A stretch of 64,000 nt of DNA, taken from positions 81,392,556 through 81,456,555 of the forward strand of contig CM049310.1 of assembly GCA_026874595.1 (NCBI GenBank). Reading direction: 5' to 3'. The DNA comes from Sipunculus nudus. Taxonomy: Eukaryota; Annelida; Sipuncula; Golfingiida; Sipunculidae. Below are positions 1 through 11,311 of the stretch, piece by piece; positions within the stretch are counted from its first letter, which is position 1, and each line of letters begins with the position of its first letter. The position numbers and the translations under genes were made by a program. Under the pieces are notes generated by a model that searched no databases, was not told the DNA's origin, and worked only from the letters and a program-made list of their open reading frames with translations.

Positions 1-2149
1 GTGTTATTATCTTCATAGATAAATTAAGAGTCTAGTGAGCTTTGGGATGCTTAATTTTTTTCTGTAACGATAGAAGCAACAATGTATTCTAAATGATCTG
101 TATAGTTTAAAAAAGGGGAAAACCCTGATTTACTATAGGAGACACACAATTTCACAAATGTGACTCCCCTCCCCCATCGCCCGTGCTCATTTTGAATAGA
201 TATCAATAAGGGCTAAAACTTTTGGTCAACTATGCCAGCTGATTCTATAACAATCAATGTTTCTGGGGGAAAAATGCAAGGATAATTTGTGCACTTGGTA
301 ACGAAACTTTTGACCATTAAATCAGATTTAAGGCGACCGTTTAATCAACGGTTAACCCATAATGTTAAATCATCAAATCACACTACGCGTGATATATATC
401 ATCATACAAGAGTGATAAAAATAGAAAGAAGGTCACACACCATTTAAAGGTACTTGCTATTTTGAGAGAGATTGGGGGGGGGGGGGCACAGATACAAGTA
501 AATTACCATCGATTTGTATATCAATCTACGAATCAAATTTTATAATCATAATATAATCATCGATTATTTTGCATTTCCTTAAACAAGATCCATTGAAGAC
601 AGGACGCATGTCAGATCATTAGATATGCAGAGTCTTTAAACGCCCTCTGGGGCCCATAATGAAAACTTGTTTCATTTATTTCTTCAAAACTAGTAGCCAA
701 GCTTATAATACTGTAATGGTTGTTGGCTTTAACTAAAGCATTTGTGACTAAGACTAGACGTATATTGGGGAGGGGGCAAAACAGTGTGTCTGTACTTAGT
801 CGAGACTATAGCCTGTCCCGCCACCGGTTTTTGGCGATTTATTAAAAAGTCAAATTATTTTCAAAATTATACCTGTCAGTGAATCAACCAGGTTCTCCGG
901 CAAATATATGTAAGAAGATCACCACGATGCAAATAATTTGATTTATAAGAAAACAATCTATTTTTGTTGACTTAATTGGCAAGAATTTATTTAGACAGAC
1001 ATTGATTTGATGATTGGAAAACTGGATACTATAAATATGTTAAAATACTACCTCTGCTTAAAGACGCCGTGATAAACTGTCACATCAACGAGGATACATA
1101 TAGAAAATTGCAAACTTTCAAAGGTTACTTTTAAATCAAATGGTTTTTCCTTTACCGCCGGTTATATTCTGCCATATTTTAACATATTGTACAGGAATGT
1201 GACGGACTATAGATATGCATCATATTGCTTTGCCACAGAAGCTCTTATGAAATATTGGTGAGAACTGTTCGGAATTTTTGTGCATTTATGTATATCATGA
1301 TTGCACAAGAATTTAGGTAAGTAGAAAATAATCTTATTTTTTTTTAATCTTGTTATCACAGCTGTTTTAATGTTATAATATTGCACAGGATGTGCTGGAA
1401 AATTCACAATCATATAAAGCAATGCTTTCGAGTTCTAAAACTGATTCAAGCAGATTAATTATCTCGAATTTTCTCTCTACAAAGTCTCATATTACATAGG
1501 TACATACAATCATACATATATAAGCATATGAAGTCATAAGGAAAGGGTTAATTGCTTCGAATTCACGGGATTGGAGATGTTGCTTGCAAACATGAAAACA
1601 AATCCATGATCTTGCTGCACACGTCCTGTCGCATTTCGCTGCTATCCGTACGCTCCCGTGGATTGACCCACCCATGTTCGCAGTATACAAAGTCAATGCC
1701 TCATCTCATCAAAATGTCAATTTTCACAGTGGTATGTTAAAATTGTATCTTTTGATATATTCTGAATTCCCTCACTTTTATGACTCCTATTAGATTTATT
1801 TGATGTAAACCACGTCGCTTGGAAGAAATTGAATGGATCTAGAAAGCTCCCAGCGGGGCAGCATGAACATTGCACCGGGCAGATGGCGTTAAAGATAGCC
1901 GGACATGGTACGGCCGTCAGGTCTCAAGGCGTGCATTGTTGAGCCTCTGTTGAAATATAATGAATGTAATGCCATATATATGAATTTTTAATGAACCCTA
2001 GAAGCTTTTTATGATAATGTGAAGATAAAGGTATAGTCTGATATCACCTACGATGCCTGGCACGTTCGTCTTTACACTTTGGCCTCATGTTTACTCATGT
2101 AGCGTTTCACAGAACATTCATTCGAAGCAGCCATAATGAGAAGGTTATT
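1..2149. other. Non-coding stretch, nothing recognised
   Basis: AT-rich DNA with only short open frames on both strands. A poly-G run lies at 474-486. No repeat family seen elsewhere in the window, domain or RNA gene was recognised. Confidence 0.5.

Positions 2150-2150
<1 letters not shown>

Positions 2151-2183
<33 letters not shown>
2151..2183. repeat. (TA)n microsatellite
   Basis: Uninterrupted TA dinucleotides. Together with the (TA)n at 2354-2392 it brackets the MITE at 2183-2354, suggesting insertion into a TA-rich target. Confidence 0.9.
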
Positions 2184-2187
<4 letters not shown>

Positions 2188-2348
2188 AGACCTCGCTTTA
2201 TGACCGCCTGGGGTTAGCGACTACCTCAAAATGACGACCACGTGTTCCAATTCTTTTTTCACTTTTTATCGGACACCTCGCTTAGACGACCACCTCGAAA
2301 ATACGACCATCTTATCGAGGTCCCTTTGGTGGTTGTAATTTCGAGATT

Positions 2349-2354
<6 letters not shown>
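2183..2354. mobile_element. MITE of pogo/Tc1-mariner type in a TA tract
   Basis: The left end reads AGTAAGACCTCG and the right end, on the opposite strand, AGTGAAATCTCG, so the roughly 170-bp unit has imperfect terminal inverted repeats. Internally, further copies of the GACCACCTCG-like motif occur near both ends (for example 2222-2246 and 2283-2310). TA lies on both sides, matching the TA target of Tc1/mariner/pogo elements. It has no coding capacity. The family assignment rests on termini and target only. Confidence 0.65.

Positions 2355-2392
<38 letters not shown>
2354..2392. repeat. (TA)n microsatellite
   Basis: TA dinucleotides continuing into a degenerate TAAATA tract up to about 2440. 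Confidence 0.9.
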
Positions 2393-2396
<4 letters not shown>

Positions 2397-2439
2397 TATA
2401 TAAATATTTATATATATGTATATATAATATGTATATATC

Positions 2440-3683
2440 ATTGCATACATCAATTCTATTTTTTTTTCTAATAATATTTATGCACATGCAGGTTCGATGT
2501 TGAAAAGGCTTAGCTTCAGAGCTGATAAAGAATACAGAAATTCTTAATTAAGAGTTATTATTGTAGCCCGTCATATCTTATGCCTCAGTGCATCTTTTAC
2601 TTTATTCATTTCTACCCAGGGGCCTCTTAATTGTCCTGGAAGACCAGTCTATGTCCCCTGACATGGCACATCCGTGAGTGAGCTTTAATTGTCATCCCCA
2701 GAAGCCTTCAATAATAACCAACAACAACAATTCATGGCGGCCAGATCCAATCACAGTATTTTGTGATGTGGTAGGCGAGATACAATGTATTGGTATACAA
2801 TTTCATACGCGGCCCTATTTTGTCTTTAAAAAATACCAGAGCTTCCAATTACAATAAGAAAATCAAATAAGCTTGATGTTTTTCACAATCCTTATATTTG
2901 TCATTTACCTTTTTTGCATCTCTAGTATGACAGACGGCATGTACCTTGTTAACTCTAATTAACTTAATAAAGAATATGGAGTGCAATTATTTCTTGGTAA
3001 TCAGTAAATCAGTTATTCTTGAGGGAATTAAGAGAGATACTGCAAATCTAATAAAGATATAACCGATATAGGAAAATTACTTGATTATACATCATTGTGG
3101 ATCTTGTTAGTAAACGACAAAACAGCTAGATTAAACAATATCTGGCAGAATGTTTTAAATTAGCCTGACGTGACTGACACTCTGCAGCCTATAGACATTG
3201 GCTTTTATCCATCGGAAAATGGATTCAAGATATATATAAAACCAGTTGGCAAAAGCTAAAAAAAATCCGGCCTTGATCAGAGCGGGATTATTATACAGCT
3301 GTCCGACTGAATGACAATATTAGATAAAAATGACAGACTCTGAAAGAAAATCATTCTGGTCTTTTTGGTGCTCCTTCATGTAACCGGAAGCTTTTTGTTC
3401 ATCTCTTCCGGTTCTGGCGTCATGTTTTCCGCAGGTCGTGACTTGATGGACATTCAATCTGTTTCGTATGCAATTTTAGCTCGTGCTGTATTCAGGTGTT
3501 ATTTTTCTGTTCTTGTGTATTTTTTTATTGAATGTAAGTAGTATTCACTTGTTATCCAATATTAAATGTTTATCACTGATCAACTCGGAAAACTCCTACC
3601 CGATCGCCTTGACGACGTTAACAGAAATTTAAATGGTGGAGAGAGAAAGCAACCGCGTAAAAATGTCAATTTTGCCTAAAGTA

Positions 3684-3686
<3 letters not shown>
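2440..3686. other. Non-coding stretch, nothing recognised
   Basis: AT-rich intergenic or intronic DNA. No supported coding frame, repeat or RNA. Confidence 0.5.
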
Positions 3687-3724
<38 letters not shown>

Positions 3725-3727
3725 TAT
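3687..3727. repeat. (TA)n microsatellite
   Basis: About 20 TA dinucleotides with one interruption near the end. Confidence 0.9.
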
Positions 3728-4373
3728 TTGTGTACTTACCAGCAGGATGAATAAAACACATTACATACAATATCTTAAATTAATTAAAAACTACAACACA
3801 AAAAGTATAATAACTTTTAATTATTGAATTGTATGGATTAAATATTGTTTTGTAATTACTGTCCCTTAGGAACATGTGGGAATGGTTTTGCTTTGTACTC
3901 TTCAGAGTAAAAACTGTTTATTATAAAATTATTTATCATAATAAATATCACGTATTTATTGTTTGTATCAATCACCCTTTATTTTTATAGGCTGTAGGCT
4001 GGTACTCGTCGTGCAATATTCGCAATATTACAATATAACCCCGATTCCGAGGAAAGAGAGTGCTGACGACAGGTTACCAGTCAATCAAAGTAGTTTAAAG
4101 ATATTGGCGGAATAACGATAAGTAGCTCTGGTAGGGAAGCCCTATCAAACTAAAGCAGGGCACATTAGAGGAGATTTTCCGTTCCGTTCTGTTCATGCCA
4201 GGGGGTCATTAGGCAGACACGGCGAAATCTTCACTAACAACATCCTCGTGTTTTTCTTTCTTTTGGCCTGGATTAGCATCCATCACTTCCGTAAAGGAGG
4301 TAATGATTTGTTGCGTGTTTCATGGATGGTTTGTATGATTGTTTACATGTTTTTTTAAATATTTATTTTATGG

Positions 4374-4790
4374 AGGTACCAATCTCCATTTCTAAAATGC
4401 TAAATTAAGTAAGTATATGTGCATCTGGAAAATTTCATTTCGGTTTTGGACTACTTGACAGTGTGACAGCACACAGTTCCTCTCATTTATGCAACGGTGT
4501 TGACCACCGCACCTGCGGATCTTGGGTGTGTATATCATTCCAATTTGCTGGGTCTTGCCACCGAGGAAGCCCCTCAAGGCGCATTCGTTTTAAGTGATGT
4601 GGGGAAAAATCTTCCGATCATGCATGCATGCAGAGAGCTCACTTTGAGAGGGTCCCGACCGTGAAAAATCTCACATCTCTTCGGCTCAGATTCCAACTTT
4701 TTACCACTAGTCAAAAGAAGCCGAATAAGTAGAATTACGAAACCGATTCTGAGCCGACTCCACATAACATTTGGTTGAGATTGGACGATC
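4374..4790 (-). mobile_element. Decayed tRNA-derived SINE, copy 1
   Basis: On the minus strand this matches the SINE copies at 7013-7410 and 54003-54397. Shared blocks include the terminal GGAGG/CCTCC hairpin (here decayed, 4373-4392), the segment around CTACTTGACAG (4450-4460), GCACCTGCGG (4509-4518) and the GCTGGGTC block near 4550. The tRNA-like head around 4680-4750 is heavily mutated, and the B-box is barely recognisable. Confidence 0.7.
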
Positions 4791-5212
4791 AGCAGGTACC
4801 ATACCGTTAAATCCTTGTGTCCATTCGGGTGAACCGGCTGCCTTTGCGCAGATATACGATCTACTGAAGGTAACCCTTGTGTCACGTTGTGGTCATGTCC
4901 CTGACCGTTTTACTTGTCCATATACTGGCACTAGTCTGGCAGCTTGGAATGTACTTTACATTTTTGAATATGAAAATGTCAGGTGTTCTGGAAGTGGTTT
5001 TCATTTATCAAGATTTTACTGAGATCCAGATCGTTTAGTAACGTTATATCTAAAGCAGACAAAAGATGTGTTTCTGTATTATATAAAAAACGGACAAAAC
5101 CCCTATTTTATTATTTCTAGTTTTATCTTCCGAAATTATGATGCTTTAGTTTTTTTAGTTTTAAATATACATAATATAGTACTTTTTAAATGTTCATTTA
5201 TGCAAGGTCTCC
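4791..5212. other. Non-coding stretch, nothing recognised
   Basis: No supported feature. Open frames here are short and have no recognisable content. Confidence 0.4.
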
Positions 5213-5394
5213 AGAAAAGTTTTCAAATCACAAAAATACAGCAATTTGTTTTTAATAATGTTTTAACCTTTCAGAAAACCTGAAGATCAGGTTGTCCCAG
5301 AGCAAACATTATCAAATACATTGAGGTAATATTAAAGAAGCTTATACAGATAACCGCCGTCAGTCAATTAAGGATAATCCCCACATGTTTATGG

Positions 5395-5725
5395 CATGGG
5401 GGGGGGGGGGGGGCTAACACATTCAACAAGGAAAACTGGTGGCATTGCAACACAGACGAACCAGAGATTTTGCAAGTTTTTAGTTTTGCAACTTTTAGGC
5501 ACATGCAACCAACCCCATCAGTCAGTTTTTTTTTTCTGTTTGTCAGCATGGGTGCTTATACCCTGTTTACAAACAGCTTGTTTATAAACAAAATCATACA
5601 TCCGTCACAGACGCATTGTCTGAGATCCTGTCTTAACAAGAATGACAGAATTTACAGTTCCCTGATATTTACACAGAGTAATTAAGAAATTACATAAATT
5701 CGACAGATGACGCAGGTGAATAGCT
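5395..5725 (+). mobile_element. MITE, TTAAAGG superfamily, core A
   Basis: Shares with copies at 6240, 6900, 46320, 52300, 56900 and, reversed, 29570 and 43560: ACATTCAACAAGGA, a region resembling CAGACGAACCAGAGTTTTGC, and TGTTTACAAACAGCTTGT. The right end resembles CAGGTGAATAGCTGGCTTT, the reverse of the TTAAAGG...TATTCACCTG terminus. Confidence 0.7.
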
Positions 5726-6239
5726 GGCTTTTAGAGAAAAAAAAACTGAAACTTTGTTCAAAGAGACCAGTGAGACCTGTGAGCTTGGTTACCTCTTTTG
5801 ACAAAGTGACAATGTGTTGAACTGAAACATCATTAAGACGCTCTAATGTGTAGACCTTTGACCATTTATCAATACTTTCTTATACTGTGCTGTCACGAAT
5901 ATATCCGAAAAAGTTACTTTAGATGAAGGAGATCAACAAATAATGTATAATCACACAAAGTGGAACTGCTCTTTACTTTCACTTTCATGAGAACGAGTCA
6001 AAGCTATAGTTGCATAGAAACTGTCAGCACGAGAATTGCATTAAAAGGTTGCTAGATACCCATGGCAACGGGCGCTCAGATATTCATGGATGAAGACACT
6101 TGCCCGTTAATTGACCTTTGAAGATCTCTTCTGCCGCAGCTTTCCAAGTTCTCGTAATCTGGTCGGATAAGACTGTCTAAGAATAGACGAATATCCCAAA
6201 TCTGATGGCTTTTAACTAAAGATATTCCATTGACTCTTT

Positions 6240-6650
6240 CATGGAATTTGGATAGAAAACACCGATCCAACAGGTCACAGACTGTTCATCTAGTTTATAT
6301 TCAAGTATTTGTAACATGTGGGGAGCCGGTCTGAATATTTCACAGACATTCAACAAGGACATCTCGCGAAACAGTGTTTTGCAAATAGCATTTTGCAACT
6401 AGTGGCCTTTCAGCTTCAGAGCATAAGCAGCCAAAGACCTTGCGTTACATGTTTTTTTTTCTCTGTTTGTCAACATGGTCGGATGTAACCTGGTAACTAA
6501 TAGCTTGTAGATAAACACATTCATATATCCATCACGGAGGCATTATGGGAACCTTCTTAGCGGGGTTACCCATAGTGTATGTATATATACGCAGATTAAG
6601 CCGGAATTCACATAAATTTATAATAAAGGCAGGTGAATAGCTTACTTTAA
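6240..6650 (+). mobile_element. MITE, TTAAAGG superfamily, core A
   Basis: Second core-A copy in unit 1: CACAGACTGTTC (6277), ACATTCAACAAGGACATC (6346), TTTGCAAATAGCATTTTGCA (6378) and a right end GCAGGTGAATAGCTTACTTT (6629). The equivalent position in unit 2 (about 8657) has lost almost all of this copy. Confidence 0.7.
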
Positions 6651-6899
6651 GAGTTGGTCCTAACATGCTAAATTAAGCTTGTGATTACCTGAACAACTTA
6701 GAGTGTCAGGTGATTAAACAAATAGAAAAGTTTTCAACTGATAAAAATACAACCATTTCTTAATTATGTTTTACCTTTCAGAAAACCTAAAAATCAAGTG
6801 GTCCCAGAGCATACATTGAGGTAATACTAAAGAAGCTTACACCGATAACTGACGTCAGTCAATTAAGGATAATCCCTTGAACCTCCCGTGTTTATAGCA

Positions 6900-7620
6900 T
6901 TGGGGGGGGGGGATAAACCAAACACATTCAACAAGGAAATCTGGTAAAAAAAAATTTGCGTTTTGCGAATTTCACAAATATGCAACCAACCACCATCAGT
7001 TGGCTGTTTTTTTTTCTCATGTTTTTTTGGTGGAGGTAACCGCCTGCATTTTTTTAATGCTGACTTATCTAATTCTTAATCTATGTATGTACATCTGCAT
7101 TTCGGTTTGGGACTACTTGACAGGGCGGTAGCACTCGCTTCCTATCATTTTTATTTTGTATCCTGGTGTCACCCAGGCCCGGTGTCTACCGCACCTGCGG
7201 GTCCCGGGTGTGTAATCGTCCCCATTGCTGGGTCATAACATCGTATGTGAGTGATATACGGCTGTGGGGCACAGCCTTCCCATTAAGCCTGCAGAGCGCT
7301 CACCCTGGATGGGGGCTGACCGTGAAAATCCTCACCGCTTCGGCTGAGATTCGAACCCACGATCTCCCGGCTTTGAGTCCTGCGCTCTACTCTGAGCCGC
7401 AGAAGCCGGTAGTTGGCTGTTTTTTCTTCTGTTTGTCAACATGGGCCTCTATACCAAGTTTAAAAACAGCTTATAGATTAAAAGATCATAAATCGTCACA
7501 TAAGCATCATAAGAACCTATCTTTGAGGGAATTAACTACAGTTCACTGACATGTACCCAAAGTAAGCCAGAAATCATATAAGGTTGAAAGGTCAAGCAGG
7601 TGAATAGACTGCTTTACAAA
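6900..7620 (+). mobile_element. MITE, TTAAAGG superfamily, core A, interrupted by a SINE
   Basis: Same blocks as 5395-5725 (ACATTCAACAAGGAAATCTGG at 6925, TTTGTCAACATGGG at 7432, CAGGTGAATAG at 7595) but split by the SINE inserted at 7013-7410. Confidence 0.7.
7013..7410 (-). mobile_element. tRNA-derived SINE with target-site duplication, copy 2
   Basis: Read on the minus strand, the head (7405-7330) is tRNA-like: an A-box-like GGCTCAGAGTAGAGCG and a B-box-like GGTTCGAATCTC. It is followed by a body with CCCAGCAATGGGGACGATTA and CACCAGGATACAAAATAAAA, and a 3' terminal hairpin GGAGGCGGTTACCTCC. AGTTGGCTGTTTTTT occurs at 6998-7012 and again at 7411-7425, a 15-bp target-site duplication. The undisrupted site is seen in duplication unit 1 near 5515. 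The B box is expected to drive RNA polymerase III transcription; this is a SINE, not a functional tRNA gene. Confidence 0.9.
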
Positions 7621-7673
7621 AAATGAAACATTGTACAAGAGACTATAGTGAGACCTGTACGCGGAGCTTGGTT

Positions 7674-8240
7674 AAAGCCATGTACACATTAATACGTGTT
7701 TTGTCCATCACGATGGATCTCCAGGGCGGCCATAATCTTCTAACTAATGTGTTTGCCTTAAAACCATGCATGCAGGTAAGATTAAGAGGTTAAAGGTTAT
7801 ACTGGGTCCCCTTTATTAACTAAAGAAGAAGACAAAAAGGAACGTATTTAACCTTACGAAAATTAAGAGTGATTTAGAATAAATTATCGTGTATCTGGAC
7901 AACCGTTCTCCATCTTACCTTTTGCCCTTTTATCCGATATTTTGCCTTTTCGGGGCACCAAAGTGGTCTTAAAACTACAATCATTGGAAACGATGTCCGT
8001 GCATGGGGGTGGTGATGTCATTTTATTTGAGTGGCGCCGTACGCAAGGGCAAAAAATCGATCACAGAACGATTAAAAGAATAGACGGATAGTCGTGGTAC
8101 ATTTTCGTTTCCGGACACTCCAATGAATATTTTTTTTGGCAGTTGCTGCATTTTCGTTTCCGGTTGTCGTTGCCGGAAAAAAAACTGTTGAATGTGTACA
8201 CAGCCTGAATTCGTTTGCTAACTGCTTGGTGTCTTTAAAT
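7674..8240. mobile_element. Non-autonomous DNA transposon with GTACACATT termini
   Basis: Sequence absent from the matching site in duplication unit 1 (near 5790). The left end contains GCCATGTACACATTAA (7677) and the right end, reversed, GGCTGTGTACACATTCAA (8188-8205), giving imperfect terminal inverted repeats. No open frame encodes a transposase. About 35 further bases between the right terminus and the resumed duplication are unexplained. Confidence 0.6.
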
Positions 8241-8763
8241 GGGTACCTCTTTTGAAAAAGTTACAATGTGCTAAAATGAAAGGCCAGTAAGACGCTCTAA
8301 TGTGTTGGTCTTTGACCATTTATCACTACTTCTTATACCGTGCTGTCACGGATATATCCGAAAAAAAGTTTCTTTATGTGAAGGAGATCAACAAATAATG
8401 TATAACCACGCAGAGAGTGGCAAAGCTACTATTGCACAGAAACTGTCAGCACGCGATTCGCATTAAAAGGTTACATGATCCCCATGGCATCGGGCTCTCA
8501 GTCACGCGCCCGTTAATTGAACTCCGAAGATCTCTTCTGCCGCTGCTTCCCCAGTTCTCGTAATCTGGTCAGGTAAGACTGTCTAAGAATAGACGGATAT
8601 CCGAAATCTGATTGCTATTAACTAAAGATATTCCATTAACTATTTCATGGAATTTGGAAAATATAGGTCAGGTGAATAGGTGACATTAAGAGTTTGCCCG
8701 TACATGCTTAATAAAGCTTGTTATTACCTTTGGAATTTAGATTGTCAGGTTATTAATAAGACA

Positions 8764-9058
8764 AAGGGCCTGACCCTCATTGACAATCTATGTCAATTCA
8801 TGACTTGTTTGCATGATTTGAATGAATATGAACTGTCGATGAGAACCTTACTGACACTGATATATAACGGAAAGTGTAATTAATCGATAGTGTTATTAAC
8901 GTGGCACGTCACGAATTGTTATATATGTTAGTAAGCTTTTATACCACACGAGAAAGCATTAGTAATTGAGTAAGAGTAAGAGGTTTTGCTGCAGGCGGAT
9001 TAAAGGACGCGATACAAACTACATAAAAAAAATCTTTCGTTATTGCCTGCGCCTAGAA
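8764..9058. other. Non-coding stretch, nothing recognised
   Basis: No supported feature. Confidence 0.4.
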
Positions 9059-9185
9059 GGTATGCGTTCATTCCCGTTAGTGTGCGAGTGTTTGTGTATG
9101 TGTTTGTACACAACATAACTCACGTAATCATTAACGGTATCTTATAACATTTGCGGGCATTTTTCAACTATTTTCCGTATATTAA
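9059..9185 (+). repeat. Interspersed repeat C (TATGCGTTCATTCCCGTT family)
   Basis: Begins GGTATGCGTTCATTCCCGTT and contains ACACAACATAACTCAC, as at 10978, 20240 and 44525, with a reversed copy near 59520. Only the left part of the family is present here. Confidence 0.65.
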
Positions 9186-9527
9186 AGAAAAAAAAACTGT
9201 AAATAAAGGATATTTGTTAAGGGCTATATGAATTTTCATGAAACTTGATCTTGACATTGATCATTAAAATAATTAATCTGCTGCTAAAGACTAGTGGCAC
9301 TCATATTATGTTTTCATATTTACTCATTTACTTTGTATTTTAGGAAATAACATTTATCTATCTCTCAGCAGAGTACAAATGGTAGCTAGAAGACACAAAA
9401 ATTCAGCTTCAAACATGATTGAATTTTCAGCAAGCATGTATTGTTTGGTCGGGGAGCAAAGAGACAGGTTTTAATACTCCAGAAAGCAAGAAACAGGGGC
9501 GCCATTTTATCTTCAAGGGTGTAAAAT

Positions 9528-9806
9528 TAACTCACATGTGAGTGCGTCTTTTTGGGGTTCTTCAGTGTTATGACGCAGCAATGGGGATGATTACACCCAG
9601 GACCCGCAGGTGCAATTAGATACTGGGCCTGGGTGACACCAGGATACAAAATAAAAAAGAAACAATGATAGGAAGCAAGTGCTACTTCTCTGTCAAGTAA
9701 ACCCAAACCGAAATGGAAACTCTGCAGATGTACATACTTAGGTTAAGAATTAAATAAATCAGCACCACAAAATGGAGGCGGTTACCTCCACCAAAAACAA
9801 TTAAAA
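9528..9806 (+). mobile_element. 5'-truncated tRNA-derived SINE, copy 3
   Basis: Lacks the tRNA-like head and starts within the body (AACTCACATGTGAGTGCG). It then follows the family through CGCAGCAATGGGGATGATTA, CACCAGGATACAAAATAAAA and the intact 3' hairpin GGAGGCGGTTACCTCC at 9774-9789, ending in CAAAAACAATTAAAAAAAA. 5' truncation is typical of target-primed reverse transcription. Confidence 0.85.
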
Positions 9807-9892
9807 AAAAGGTTTCAGCTTCCCTGGTCTGATGGTGTAACTGCATGCAATGCTAAGACTAAGAGTCAAACTTCTGATCAGGGGCTTCAATA

Positions 9893-9973
9893 CAGGGGTC
9901 TATAACCCCCCCCCCACACACACACACACTTTTTACCAAGGGGAATGGACAATGTACGTAATCACCCCTGCTA
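9893..9973 (+). mobile_element. Short MITE with CAGGGG / CCCCTG ends
   Basis: Starts CAGGGGTCTATAACCCCC, contains CACTTTTTACCAAGGGGAAT and ends ATCACCCCTG. An inverted relative lies at 41384-41466 with the same order of blocks. hAT-like by termini only. Confidence 0.55.
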
Positions 9974-9975
9974 TT

Positions 9976-10960
9976 CAGAGAAATATATTAATATATTAAA
10001 AATGAAATACAATGTATATTGATATTTATAATTATATGATTATTTTTATTCCATATCTGGGTTTATGAAATATTTTTTTCTTATATTTGAAAACTGGCTT
10101 ATAATTAACCTATAATTAATTAATCTTATTCTTAATTTTAATATATTTCCCAATGCGTCACCCAGACAATAAAAGGTACACATATAAATATATAAGTATG
10201 TATATGTGTGTGTTTATAAAATACGTTGCTCCAACTTTGATTATCCTCCCGAGTCTGCGAGTTATACCCCCTCCCTCCCCATCCCCTCCCCCCCCCCCCC
10301 CACCCCACCCCCCACCCACCTACACACCCTTGAAGATAAACTGACTGGAAAACCAACCAATTTAAGCCACCAGAATAACGCCGGTCAACAACCTTTGTGG
10401 ATAACGCATCCTGGTTCTCCCTTAGGCTTCAGACCGTAGTTTAGATTGGAGATTAATTTAAGCATCTGGGGAGCGTCGCGACGGATAACAACCTCTACTT
10501 CCCTGGGATGGAACCACTAGGGTAATGAGGTGACAATTAGTGTGACGGTTGGTCACTCAGGAACCAGCAACTCCCCGGGTTCTGGAAACGAAGTTCTTCT
10601 TGATAAGCACCGTAGGGCGGCCGGGACTGATTGTCTAAAATGTCAGTTTTTTTAATAAAAAAATTGTTACATTTCAAGGACATATTAATATTTCAGTAGC
10701 GTAAAAGTCATTACCGCAATTTGGGTTTTTTTTGTTGCCTTGAAAAATAATTCTAATTCAACATATTTGATCTGACATCATTGCCCTTTTTCACTACATA
10801 TTTTTTCTACGCTGCTGGTGTATGAACATTCCGCAGTGCATTGTGGGGGGTTTTATTATGTCGCCCATAACAATAAACAGCAGCCTCGTACTCTTGCGAG
10901 TCCGAGTTTGCGCAGTATGTGTATGATTAGTTTAAGTAGCAAATTTAATGCCATGTGTAA
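9976..10960. other. Non-coding stretch with C-rich tract
   Basis: AT-rich DNA containing a cytosine-rich low-complexity run at 10262-10325 (C runs with T and A). Long frames across it are artefacts of that composition. Nothing else recognised. Confidence 0.5.
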
Positions 10961-10977
10961 TTGTCTCCACCAGTAAG

Positions 10978-11160
10978 ATATGCGTTCATTCCCGTTCGTG
11001 TGTGTGTTTTGTGTATTTGTTCACAAAATAACTCACCCACTCATATACAGAATCTCATGAAATGTTCGGGGTATTTCGAGAATGGGCCGATGAGTCGTCT
11101 AGATTTTGGTGTGGATCCAGATCGGGATCCGAATTCAGGAATGTCTTCAAGGAATTCTTG
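10978..11160 (+). repeat. Interspersed repeat C, longer copy
   Basis: ATATGCGTTCATTCCCGTTC, then CACAAAATAACTCACCC, AATCTCATGAAATGTTCGGG and a GGATCC-rich end (GTGGATCCAGATCGGGATCC at 11112). It shares these blocks in order with 20240-20400. Confidence 0.7.
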
Positions 11161-11214
11161 CGACTATGGACCGAATTATTCAAAAGCAACACGGTTCGAC
11201 CGATCGATCGATCG

Positions 11215-11311
11215 AGAGGGAGAGAGAGAGACAGAGAGAGAGAGAGAAAGAATGAGAGAGAGAGAAAGAGAGAGAGAGGGAGAGAGAGAAAAGAGAGAGA
11301 GAGAGAGAGAC
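11215..11311. repeat. (GA)n microsatellite
   Basis: Imperfect GA dinucleotide tract immediately following a short CGATCGATCGAT run (11200-11211). Confidence 0.95.

Larger units (their letters stand above)
5213..6723 (+). repeat. Tandem segmental duplication, unit 1
   Basis: The order of blocks here is repeated in 6724-8763: AGAAAAGTTTTCAA at the start, a GTCAGTCAATTAAGGATAA block (5360), a poly-G run (5400), a TTAAAGG-type MITE (5395-5725), an ACGCTCTAATGTGT block (5839), AGGAGATCAACAAATAATG (5927), GAAGATCTCTTCTGCCGC (6119) and AAAGATATTCCATT (6217). Unit 1 keeps the pre-insertion (empty) versions of two sites that were hit by mobile elements in unit 2. Confidence 0.85.
6724..8763 (+). repeat. 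Tandem segmental duplication, unit 2
   Basis: Direct repeat of 5213-6723, collinear throughout. It is longer because of a SINE at 7013-7410 and a DNA transposon at about 7674-8240, and it lacks most of the second core-A MITE present in unit 1. Substitutions and small indels are frequent, so the duplication is not recent. Confidence 0.85.

Noticed and set aside
10138-10439. Pro-rich and Gly-rich frames
   Set aside because: Caused by the cytosine-rich tract at 10262-10325.
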